From JAISGQ01 sp045604965 (GTDB taxonomy: Bacteria; Bacillota; Clostridia; Oscillospirales; Acutalibacteraceae), in assembly GCA_045604965.1 (NCBI GenBank), contig JAZUPB010000023.1, positions 62,001-126,000 on the forward strand: DNA of 64,000 nucleotides, read 5' to 3'. Made by a program: the position numbers and the translations under genes. Under the pieces are notes generated by a model, which ran no database searches, was not told where the DNA came from, and saw only the letters and a list, made by a program, of their open reading frames with translations. Below, piece after piece: positions 9,401 to 16,098 of this stretch; the first letter of the stretch is position 1, and the number at the start of each line of letters is the position of its first letter.

Positions 9401-10905
9401 TTGTCGTTTACATTGAGGGACTTGATTGCGTTGTCCTGAGGAAGCTTTACGGAAGAAAGCTTGTTGCTTTCGAGATTGACTCTTTCGAGAGCCGTATTGT
9501 TTGTGAGGTCGATACCGGAAAGCTCAGTGTGCTTTATGGTAAGATCGGTGAGGCTGACATTGTTGCCAAGATCGATATCGTCAAGATAAAGAATGGCGTC
9601 AGGCTCGTCGGAAAGTCGGTCGATGGAAAGACTTTCAAGAGTCTTGCAATTGTCAAGTCCTACAGAAGAAAGATTGTCGGAAGAAATGGTGATGTCGGTG
9701 ACAGAAGCCTCAGAAACCACAACGATATCGCTGATGTCGCTGTCGGTAACAGTAAGAGTGTAAGCATATTTTGCAGGATCACCGCCGAGAGCGGAAACGC
9801 TCAGCATATCGGTGGATGTGACTTCCTTGCCGTCAGCGTAAATTACTGCATTTGTATCAAGAGAGGTGAAGATTATTTCGGCAGGACCGAAATTGGGAGA
9901 GCAGTAGAACTGCATATTGTCGACTACATTTGTGTAGGTTGTTTCGAGAGTAAGTCCGTCGAAAAGTGCGTGAGTGGCAGTGCAGTAAAGAGATTTGCCT
10001 GCAAGAGAATCATCAAAGGTGAAGATACCGAGATTGCCCATAGTGATGCCTTCGGTGATCTCGTTTCCGGCGTTATCAAACCAATGGTAATCGGTAGCAC
10101 CGCTGGAAGAAATATCGATAGTTCCGCCTGCACTGACATAAGCGGGGATTTTGATCACATTCTGAGGACCGTAGGTGTAATTTCCGGGCTGTGAGGAAGG
10201 AACATTAAGAGCGGTGAAGGTGAGATTGTTATTGGAGCAATCGAAGCTTTCAAGTCCGCTTGCGATGCTGATGTTTTTATCGGAATCCTCCATCAGCTGG
10301 ATGGATTCAAGAGAACAGTCAGAAGCATCGAGAATTTTAAGAGATGTAAGTGTACCGATTCCGAGAGATTCGAGGCTCGGTGTGCCGGAAACGTCAACAG
10401 TTGCAACAGAGGGCATATTCATAAGCTTAAGAGACTCTAAGCCCCTGTTGCTCATAGTAGATTCATTGTTGAGAGTAAATGAGGTTATAGTATCATCAGT
10501 ATTTGCATAAACCCGTACAGAGCAGGGCTCATCGCACTGAAGCTTAAAAGAAAGGAGTCCGTCGGTGTATGAATATTCCGCAGGATAGTATGTGTCGTTG
10601 ACATACACTTCGGTGTTGTCAACAAAGACACGGAAAATCCTTTCAGCAATATCCGCATCAGAGGCTGTAGGAATAACAGGCTCTGCAGGAACGCCGAACT
10701 TCATATCGAGAACGCTGCTCTTTGCAACATTCATATTGATAATTTCAGCGTGAGTAACTGAATCTGCCGAAGCCTTTTCAACGTTGATGCGGGGCAGAGC
10801 AACGACAAGAACGTTGAATGCAAGCAGAAAAGCAAGAGCAAGCGCAAGAATTCTGCGATGCTTTCTTTCCTTTACAAATTTTTCGAAGCTGAAAATATTC
10901 TTCAT
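6475..10905 (-). CDS. Giant PKTGD-anchored leucine-rich-repeat surface protein
   Basis: 1476 residues. An N-terminal signal has a long charged region (KERKHRR) before the hydrophobic core ILALALAFLLAFNVLVV. The body holds about four supermodules. Each is a run of short LRRs (LESLKLxxM, LTSLKILDASDC, LEILDCSGNSLTSLEL type), then an Ig-like unit opening with YTYSPQ/YTYGPQ and GTIDLSS, and in some a PKD-like unit (VYVSWGDG, VYIDWGDG). After a C-terminal domain come a Gly/Ser linker, PKTGD, a TM segment and the KKKKGNK tail, a classic sortase signal. Start ATG has GTGAGGATGG upstream. A class B sortase is encoded five genes upstream on the same strand. The domain style is that of internalin-like binding proteins, so adhesion is a reasonable inference; the ligand is unknown. 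Confidence 0.9.
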   Translation of the reverse strand: MKNIFSFEKFVKERKHRRILALALAFLLAFNVLVVALPRINVEKASADSVTHAEIINMNVAKSSVLDMKFGVPAEPVIPTASDADIAERIFRVFVDNTEVYVNDTYYPAEYSYTDGLLSFKLQCDEPCSVRVYANTDDTITSFTLNNESTMSNRGLESLKLMNMPSVATVDVSGTPSLESLGIGTLTSLKILDASDCSLESIQLMEDSDKNISIASGLESFDCSNNNLTFTALNVPSSQPGNYTYGPQNVIKIPAYVSAGGTIDISSSGATDYHWFDNAGNEITEGITMGNLGIFTFDDSLAGKSLYCTATHALFDGLTLETTYTNVVDNMQFYCSPNFGPAEIIFTSLDTNAVIYADGKEVTSTDMLSVSALGGDPAKYAYTLTVTDSDISDIVVVSEASVTDITISSDNLSSVGLDNCKTLESLSIDRLSDEPDAILYLDDIDLGNNVSLTDLTIKHTELSGIDLTNNTALERVNLESNKLSSVKLPQDNAIKSLNVNDNSIASLDLSSCKELERLKAEFNKLTSADLTANEKLTSVYLCGNDLETVNLYDNGTFTAVDLSNNKLNHGTLPAEPLTQNPVCTSYAYGGQDRISIDKTYTVGEEIDLTDYASAVPGDKTTYTLYVNDAETLSNSDGKFTVTQDMADQNIYFVITSEKLGDLELPTTQAYVYPDLTGPGASGFTVCTDQAGPFSFSVVADRPVYVSWGDGNTQRVEREDGDYSKPIEISGNVLPSTVPNQENIFSVSVNTSGKITEIDVSRDADNTPPFITGIYVARCPDLTVLDVSSIETADESERITILDLASNTDLEKLYAANNNLYNIDLSNNVKLKELDISNNNISQTDLTANTALEILDCSGNSLTSLELTEPGSFKTVKCENNALTFNTLPDNLSDSVTYTYSPQADIEIPTTMKAGTSIDLSSIGATSYKWINAKTKEEITPKTSNNGVFTFGDEHDGISAYCEMKDTDDFGNDFVIKTTNVNLTATLPEFGAPTAVLRTSMTAGQDVSLTISCDDTVYIDWGDGKIVSDKTGETVFYTAEDALGGTAIKLYTSGKLTLLSATDMKITEASLTSATDLETLNLSGNLLETIDLSKNTKLKKLDISDNCFTIKDLPYVAGITEANYTYSPQATYQLPSIKAVGGTVDLSELYRNTATGSASNFVWYKKGTTEDTVLSASTDYENLGGGKFKFKDPVLNQTVYCAVVNEKFPDFTTQNLGMKTTEMKITPGGEFTLNDAIGMIVDVVIEEGATCTSSDNVLIAAGDLTRAKTPSNNTLLTFNSKKFADTTSVTSATLLAKVKTKLSSFDASKNNYYIYDFSFLDSKNKEIRDFSGKVKITLKYPTTTVAEKYKNYTFYMFHYNDSGIKAGTMDEIAVSATSDGLTFDADSFSPYVLVYQNKSGTTNDDNNNGGGSGSGSGSGSGNGSSAPGTGETDGSEGPKTGDDSTGSVIATIVLCISAAVIIGGLIVIITKKKKGNK

Positions 10906-10957
10906 AGCTATCCATCCTCACCGGCGCAATAATTTAAGGGGCGCCTATACATATTAC

Positions 10958-10986
10958 ATTGTAAAATATTTCAGGCGCAATTGCAA
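10958..10986 (-). promoter_or_regulatory. Promoter of the LRR surface protein gene
   Basis: Read on the minus strand: TTGCAA (10981-10986), 17-base spacer, TACAAT (10958-10963), about 50 bases before the start codon. Confidence 0.6.
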
Positions 10987-11037
10987 TAACCAATCAACCA
11001 AAAATAACCCCATATTAATGTATAAGGTGACAAAAAA

Positions 11038-11062
11038 GAAGCTCCCGAAAAGGGAGCTTCTC
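11038..11062 (-). terminator. Terminator of the sortase-containing operon
   Basis: Stem GAAGCTCCC / GGGAGCTTC with a 5-base loop; on the minus strand it is followed by TTTTTT, just after the DUF4190-like gene. Confidence 0.85.
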
Positions 11063-11074
11063 AAAAGAGATCAA

Positions 11075-11818
11075 TTATGAAAAATCGTAGTCATCGTAGA
11101 TATCGATGTCATAGTCATAATCGTAATCATAATCATTGCTGTAAGAATAGTCAGAGGAATAGGAGCTTTCCTCCATAATGCCTTCAACGCAGGCACAGGT
11201 GAATACCGTGCTGAGAAGAAGACCGACTATGCTGAGCACAAGACCGGTAACTGCCATACCCTTGCGAGCGGGTTTTCTGAACGCACGAATGGCAAAAATA
11301 AGACCGAGAATTCCGCAGATAAGTCCGATAACACAGAAAATAACAAAAATTGCGGAAACCAGCGAGATTATGCCGAGTGTAAGAGCTGCAGCGGCGAATC
11401 CGTTCTTGGAATCTGCTGCAGGCTGTTGGGTATAAACAGGCTGTTGAGCATAGACCACAGGCTGCTGTGCGTACACTTGCTGAGGCTGTGCTGCAGGCTG
11501 CTGTGCATAAATAACAGGCTGCTGTGCATATACCTGCTGAGGCTGTGCCGCAGTGGGCTGCTGAACATATACAACAGGCTGCTGTGCGTATACCTGCTGG
11601 GGCTGTGCCGCTGCAGGTGTTTCCTCAACGACAGGTAGCTCTACAACGGGTGGAACATATTCCTGAGATACCGAAGGAGCGGAAACTGTTTCAGGGGATG
11701 AGAGTTCAGCACCCTCGGTGAGAACAGGTTCGCTGAGATTGCCTTCGGTGAGAACGGGCTCGGTTTCAGCGGCGGTCTCTGCACCTGCAGTGCCCTCGAA
11801 AATCTGATCGTTATTCAT
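11075..11818 (-). CDS. Gln/Pro-repeat DUF4190-like membrane protein
   Basis: 247 residues in four parts. First is an acidic N-terminus with two copies of EPVLTEG. Next is a repeat zone (about residues 65-140) of QQVYAQQPVVYAQQP-type units. A DUF4190-like hydrophobic hairpin follows (LGIISLVSAIFVIFCVIG, then GMAVTGLVLSIVGLLL). The tail is extreme, built of Tyr, Ser and Asp. The zone from about 11425 to 11620 is correspondingly repetitive in DNA. It is the last gene of the minus-strand operon, 21 bases after its neighbour. Function is unknown; such proteins are membrane-inserted and common in Clostridia. The start ATG follows AAAAGAGGAC. Confidence 0.75.
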   Translation of the reverse strand: MNNDQIFEGTAGAETAAETEPVLTEGNLSEPVLTEGAELSSPETVSAPSVSQEYVPPVVELPVVEETPAAAQPQQVYAQQPVVYVQQPTAAQPQQVYAQQPVIYAQQPAAQPQQVYAQQPVVYAQQPVYTQQPAADSKNGFAAAALTLGIISLVSAIFVIFCVIGLICGILGLIFAIRAFRKPARKGMAVTGLVLSIVGLLLSTVFTCACVEGIMEESSYSSDYSYSNDYDYDYDYDIDIYDDYDFS

Positions 11819-11839
11819 TTTTTGTCCTCTTTTCAGTAA

Positions 11840-12328
11840 TTATTTAAACAGGAAATAGTAATACATATCGCTGGAGCTCATAACTTCCTCCATAGACTTC
11901 TGCACTTCGGAGACAAGTTCAGCAAGCATATCGCGGCCTTCGGGGGTAAATGCGAGAAATGCAATGTAAGCTGCCCACAGAATAACCATAAGTATGCAGG
12001 CGGTAAGACCGATCTTTGCGGTAACGTCGGCCTTGTTGCGCTTGTATGCGCTGCCGGCAAGAAAGATACCAACAAGAGAAGCAATACCGTAGGAACAGAA
12101 GCCTGCAAAGGAAAGGATTATAGATACTATTCCCTTGGGGCTTGCGTGAGATTCAGCAGGAGCAGTTTGTTCGCTGTGTCCGGGAGCCCAGCCTGTAGGG
12201 GGATTGGGATCGGGAGCGGGAACATCGGCAGGCTGAGTTTCAGCTGCAGTGCTTTCCTGAGAAACGGGTGCATCCTTTTCGGGTGCGGAATCTTCGTAGT
12301 TGTTGAAATCCTTATACTCTTCAGACAT
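11840..12328 (-). CDS. Small membrane protein with Pro-rich N-terminus
   Basis: 162 residues from the ATG at 12328 (GGAGG nine bases upstream); an in-frame open stretch continues upstream but the ribosome binding site decides the start. The N-terminal 75 residues are acidic and Pro/Ala rich. Then come hydrophobic segments GIVSIILSFAGFCSYGIASL and IGLTACILMVILWAAYIAFL with a charged YKRNKAD link, similar in layout to the DUF4190-like neighbour. The C-terminus is amphipathic (LVSEVQKSMEEVM). It probably pairs with the next gene. No catalytic motif is visible and no function is known. Confidence 0.7.
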   Translation of the reverse strand: MSEEYKDFNNYEDSAPEKDAPVSQESTAAETQPADVPAPDPNPPTGWAPGHSEQTAPAESHASPKGIVSIILSFAGFCSYGIASLVGIFLAGSAYKRNKADVTAKIGLTACILMVILWAAYIAFLAFTPEGRDMLAELVSEVQKSMEEVMSSSDMYYYFLFK

Positions 12329-12411
12329 TTTTATCATCCTCCAAAAATAAAATAACACCACTGATATATTAACACCGTACAAAATGAAAATCAATAGATT
12401 AAATATCAGAA

Positions 12412-13254
12412 TTACTTATCGAGAGAGCCGGTCCATTCACCCCAGACAGGAGGCATAATGCATTTGTCGGAGAAACGAAGGGATGAGAAATCAAAGGTCT
12501 CTCCGGGACGAACCTTTCTCGCTACGAGCACTGTGCGGAAATCGTCATATTCATATGAGCAGGTGGACATAGTGATTATACTATCCTGTTCGTTTACATC
12601 TACGATACCAAAAGTATCATAAACGGAGCGAGCTCGAATATCGGCAAGATACTGAGCAAAATCCGAATCATCGGCAAAACTGCTCTTCATAAAATTGAAT
12701 GTAGGCATACCGTCCTCTCCGCCGTATGCATCAATTTTCATCATAGCGAATATGACCCATTCGTTTTCCTCGTAAAGCGAGTCGAATTTAACTATTGGGT
12801 TTGCCTTTAAAAACTCGGGATCATCGTATTTTACAAGGTTTGCGAACATAACACCGCTCTTCATATGGTGACCGTGAATAACAACATTTCTCGAGATATT
12901 CCCATACTCAAAATCAACGAGAAAATCAAGATAGATAGCTCCGTTTTTGCTCTCCTCGCACTTATAGTCGTGGGTAAGGAAATAGTTGTTGTCATCGCAC
13001 TGGACAACAGGATAGTCGATAATTGTGCCGGGGACTGTTATCCAGCCAACCATATACGGATACTGCCTGAGCAGGGTGGAATATGAGAGAAGAACGCCGT
13101 TTTCATCACGCTCGGGAACGCTTTCGGCAGTAACGGTATCGGAAGGAGAAACTGTATCAGAAGGGGTGACTATGCTCTGTCTGCCCACATTTCCGGAGCA
13201 GGCGCACAGTATAAAGATAAGAATGATAAGCACAAAAGGCAGGAGCTTTTTCAC
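12412..13254 (-). CDS. Class B sortase with a lipoprotein signal
   Basis: 280 residues. Sortases are transpeptidases that attach sorting-signal proteins to wall peptides. The triad is visible: H129 in HGHHMKSG, C232 in ITMSTCSYE and R240 in FRTVLVARK. The TxTC setting plus the YLDFLVDFEYGNISRN loop fits class B. Unusually, the N-terminus is KKLLPFVLIILIFILCACSG, a lipobox with Cys at about residue 19, rather than a plain membrane anchor. The start is GTG with AAGGA about 10 bases upstream. It lies in a five-gene operon and is close to the PKTGD-bearing LRR protein, its likely but unproven client. Confidence 0.9.
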   Translation of the reverse strand: MKKLLPFVLIILIFILCACSGNVGRQSIVTPSDTVSPSDTVTAESVPERDENGVLLSYSTLLRQYPYMVGWITVPGTIIDYPVVQCDDNNYFLTHDYKCEESKNGAIYLDFLVDFEYGNISRNVVIHGHHMKSGVMFANLVKYDDPEFLKANPIVKFDSLYEENEWVIFAMMKIDAYGGEDGMPTFNFMKSSFADDSDFAQYLADIRARSVYDTFGIVDVNEQDSIITMSTCSYEYDDFRTVLVARKVRPGETFDFSSLRFSDKCIMPPVWGEWTGSLDK

Positions 13255-13270
13255 CTTGTCACGTCCTTTT

Positions 13271-14839
13271 TCAGATAAATTCCGTATAGATCAGTTCAGA
13301 GAGGCTGTCGCAGAAATCATATGTGCCGTTTGAATTCTTTTCGGCATCCAGCCCTGTAGCTGCAATGACTACACCGTCACCGGATTTTGGGTCATAGCTT
13401 GCCATTGCGATAGTACCGTAGGCGTTTCCGGTGTGATAGAAAAGATTGCGTCCGTACAGCTCGCGGTTTCTGAGAATAAGACACTGCGAAAAATCACAGC
13501 CTGATTCTCTGGCATTAAAATAAACTTTTTCCATTTCTTCCACCGAAGATGACGGAAGTATCCGCTCACTGCCGTAAACACCGTCATTTATCAGCATAAG
13601 CAGAAGCTTGGCATAATCGGCTGAGCTAATATAAAGACCTCCGGCAAAAAAACGGCTGTTATCGCCGGGAGTTTTGCTGTATTCGGCGGATTCTTCTTCC
13701 TTTGTGCGTGAAGGAGTACCGTCGGAATTGTATAAAGTCGCAACAGGGAGCGGAGAAATGAGCAGCGGATTTCCGTAGGATGCTTCGATGGAAAGCGGCT
13801 TGAACACAGTTTTGCGGACATAGTCCTGCATAGTGCGTCCTGCTGCCATTTCGAGAGTTGAGCCGCCGACACCGACGGCAAAATTATTGTATCTCCAGGC
13901 ATTCTTACTGCCGGGCTTTTCAGAATGGGAATAAAAATCGGCATCGCATATAAGCTCTTTGAGCCTTGTTGCATCGGGGTAGGAAGACAGCTCTTTCATT
14001 GAGGAAGTGTGAGTCATAATGCTTCTGAGAGTGATGTTCTCATCGGGATATGCTGTGTTGACAGCATCACTTCTGATCCAATAGCTGCCGATGTTTTTAT
14101 CAATATCCACTGCGCCTTCGTTCTGCAGCTTCAGTGCAGCAATTGCAAAAAGCACCTTTGACAGAGATGCAACGCGTATCTTGGTGTCAGTGTTCATTTC
14201 AGTTCCGCTGTCAATATCGGCATAGCCATATGCGTATGAAGCAGTAATGACACCGTTGTCGATGATCGTTATCTGAGCACCAATAGGAGAGTAGCGATGC
14301 GCACAGGCATAAAATTCAAGCTCTGCGCGGATGAAACTCAGCTCGGAGGAATCACAGCTTACGTATCCGTTTGTACCGTCGGGCTTATAATACAAAGCAT
14401 CGGTAAAGGAAACAGCTGAAACGGAATACACTTTTTCGGAGGAAAGAAGCTCAGCGGTCTCACTGTCGTATGACGGAGAAATGCGAAGCTTAGAGCTTTC
14501 CATAGGACGCAGCCAGAGGCTGTCGGAGAGTGTGAGATCCGAACCTGACGCGGTGCGCACAACTCTCAGCGCACCTGCAGAGGGGAAATACCCGTCATAG
14601 CAGGCGTAAACATCGCTGTCGGAAGTGGTATATCTGCCGAGATAAGGAGACAAAAGACCGTAGAATTCGGATTCCGTGTCAGTTATCAGAATGTGTGTTG
14701 CGGCATCCTGTTCTGTGAGAGTAATAAGGGTGGGGAGATCGGTAGGGCTAGAAAGCAAAAGCAGTCCGATTTCCTGCTCACAGCCTGTTGAAATGATCAA
14801 AAGAATAATGGCAAGAATAATGGCAAACGCTCTTTTCAT
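13271..14839 (-). CDS. Class C beta-lactamase-like serine hydrolase lipoprotein
   Basis: 522 residues. The signal ends in IISTGCEQE (lipobox). Residues 25-170 form an N-terminal region including an SH3-like stretch (VYSVSAVSFTDALYY). The hydrolase domain follows: S225-L-S-K228 (RVASLSKVLFA), Y317 in YNNFAVG and H469-T-G in FYHTGNAYG. These are the SxxK, YxN and HTG motifs of penicillin-binding proteins and class C-type esterases, so the active serine is very likely S225. Natural substrates of such lipoproteins are usually wall peptides or D-amino acid esters; a real beta-lactamase role is possible but not shown. Gaps of 21 and 16 bases to its neighbours indicate one operon. Confidence 0.88.
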   Translation of the reverse strand: MKRAFAIILAIILLIISTGCEQEIGLLLLSSPTDLPTLITLTEQDAATHILITDTESEFYGLLSPYLGRYTTSDSDVYACYDGYFPSAGALRVVRTASGSDLTLSDSLWLRPMESSKLRISPSYDSETAELLSSEKVYSVSAVSFTDALYYKPDGTNGYVSCDSSELSFIRAELEFYACAHRYSPIGAQITIIDNGVITASYAYGYADIDSGTEMNTDTKIRVASLSKVLFAIAALKLQNEGAVDIDKNIGSYWIRSDAVNTAYPDENITLRSIMTHTSSMKELSSYPDATRLKELICDADFYSHSEKPGSKNAWRYNNFAVGVGGSTLEMAAGRTMQDYVRKTVFKPLSIEASYGNPLLISPLPVATLYNSDGTPSRTKEEESAEYSKTPGDNSRFFAGGLYISSADYAKLLLMLINDGVYGSERILPSSSVEEMEKVYFNARESGCDFSQCLILRNRELYGRNLFYHTGNAYGTIAMASYDPKSGDGVVIAATGLDAEKNSNGTYDFCDSLSELIYTEFI

Positions 14840-14860
14840 AAAACGCGCCTCCGATAAAAA

Positions 14861-15886
14861 TTACTGTTCTTCCTTTTTTTCTTCCTCTGCTGCAGCCTGC
14901 TGCTGACGCAGATATTCCTCATATTCTTCACCGGTCATAAAGTGGTCGTATTCTTCCACCTTGTCAACAAAATCCGAGGGCATAAGATCGGCAGTGACTA
15001 TGTCGGGATGAAGAATATGTGCAAGGCGCCATACGACCTCGATCATATCGTAGCACTGCACCGAAAGAAGATCTACATCAAAGCCGTAAAGCTGCTGAGT
15101 CTGCATAGCGGTAGTCTCGAGCAGTTCTCGCTTTGCATACATCATAGAAAGAGCGGAATAGGGACAGACCAGCACATCGGGGTCTGCATCCCTCAGGTCG
15201 TCGAGGTCAAATTTATTGCGGCTGCCGTCAGTGGCGGCATTGAGCCCTCCGGCCATTTCAATGAGCATTTCAACGAGAGTGTCGCCTGTTGCGCACTGAG
15301 AGACAGAATCATTGAGGACTATGCAGACATAAACTTCTTCTTCCTTGTGGACAAGTCTTGCAATGTCATCGAGCTTCATCAATATCTCGTTGACAGTGTA
15401 TCGACCCTTGCTCTTTCCGGTTTCGGCGCCGCCAAAGATAGAGCCGATATCTTCATAGAGGCTTATAAGAGAAGTGCGGCTTGTTGCCTTGTCGAGAATA
15501 ATGATGTCAGTCTGTGAAAGCTCATAAAGAATCTCCGCAGGAGTGGAGGGGTCGGTTATTATCAGGTCGGGCTCCAGTGCGTTTATGGCACTTACAGAGG
15601 GGCTTGCGGCAGTACCGCAGGCGGTGAGGGAAGCGACCTGATAATAGTCGCAGTCATAGGCGCGCCCCACGAGCTGGGAGGAATAGCCTATGGCGCAGGC
15701 TATTTCGATTACGTTGTTTGAAAGACAAACAACGCGCATAGGTGCGCTTTCGAGAGATACGTCGCCTGACTGAACAGGCCAGTTCTCCTTTTGCGAAGAG
15801 CCCTCGGAATTACCGCAGGCAGTGGTGAACAGACACATAACGGCAATAAAAGCCGAAAGAAAAATGCATAATAATCTGCGGCGCAT
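14861..15886 (-). CDS. Periplasmic-binding-type lipoprotein (siderophore/B12 ABC family)
   Basis: 341 residues from the ATG at 15886, which has AAAGGAG upstream; an ATG six codons earlier overlaps that site. The signal MRRRLLCIFLSAFIAVMCLF ends in TTACGNS (lipobox). The body has the layout of class III binding proteins: RVVCLSNNVIEIACAIGYSSQ near the N-terminus, ALEPDLIITD, a long linking helix, and DLDDLRDADPDVLVCPYSAL. Such proteins capture Fe-siderophores, haem or cobalamin. No permease or ATPase gene is nearby, so it is an orphan or has another role. The C-terminus is a highly charged Gln/Glu/Lys tail. First gene of the minus-strand operon. Confidence 0.8.
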   Translation of the reverse strand: MRRRLLCIFLSAFIAVMCLFTTACGNSEGSSQKENWPVQSGDVSLESAPMRVVCLSNNVIEIACAIGYSSQLVGRAYDCDYYQVASLTACGTAASPSVSAINALEPDLIITDPSTPAEILYELSQTDIIILDKATSRTSLISLYEDIGSIFGGAETGKSKGRYTVNEILMKLDDIARLVHKEEEVYVCIVLNDSVSQCATGDTLVEMLIEMAGGLNAATDGSRNKFDLDDLRDADPDVLVCPYSALSMMYAKRELLETTAMQTQQLYGFDVDLLSVQCYDMIEVVWRLAHILHPDIVTADLMPSDFVDKVEEYDHFMTGEEYEEYLRQQQAAAEEEKKEEQ

Positions 15887-15925
15887 AGCCACAGCTCCTT
15901 TCAATGTGAAAATATATATACAGAT

Positions 15926-15954
15926 ATTATAAATGTTTTTGTATGCAAGGTCAA
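15926..15954 (-). promoter_or_regulatory. Promoter of the binding-protein/hydrolase/sortase operon
   Basis: Minus strand: TTGACC (15949-15954), 17-base spacer, TATAAT (15926-15931), about 40 bases before the start codon. Confidence 0.75.
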
Positions 15955-16002
15955 TTAAGTGAGTGTAAATTAAGAGAAAGAAACAAATTCACAGATGCTT
16001 AA

Positions 16003-16031
16003 TTGACTTGAAAATGTATTGTTGCTATACT
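16003..16031 (+). promoter_or_regulatory. Promoter of the CHAP/amidase hydrolase gene
   Basis: TTGACT (16003-16008), 17-base spacer, TATACT (16026-16031). It diverges from the minus-strand promoter at 15926-15954, leaving about 50 bases for shared control. Confidence 0.75.
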
Positions 16032-16098
16032 GCAAATGTAATAATGTATCCAATTGTACTTGATTATAGATAAATGAATGGGAATTGAGGGATAAAAA

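Noticed and set aside
9529..10194. Plus-strand frame inside the LRR protein gene
   Set aside because: It is a shadow of repetitive LRR coding DNA; no ribosome binding site or recognisable fold.
11425..11620. Repetitive DNA as a mobile or minisatellite element
   Set aside because: It encodes the Gln/Pro/Tyr repeats of a membrane protein in frame throughout.
13271..14839. Antibiotic-resistance beta-lactamase
   Set aside because: The SxxK, YxN and HTG motifs are shared by wall-acting esterases and peptidases. The long lipoprotein form and operon context favour a wall role.
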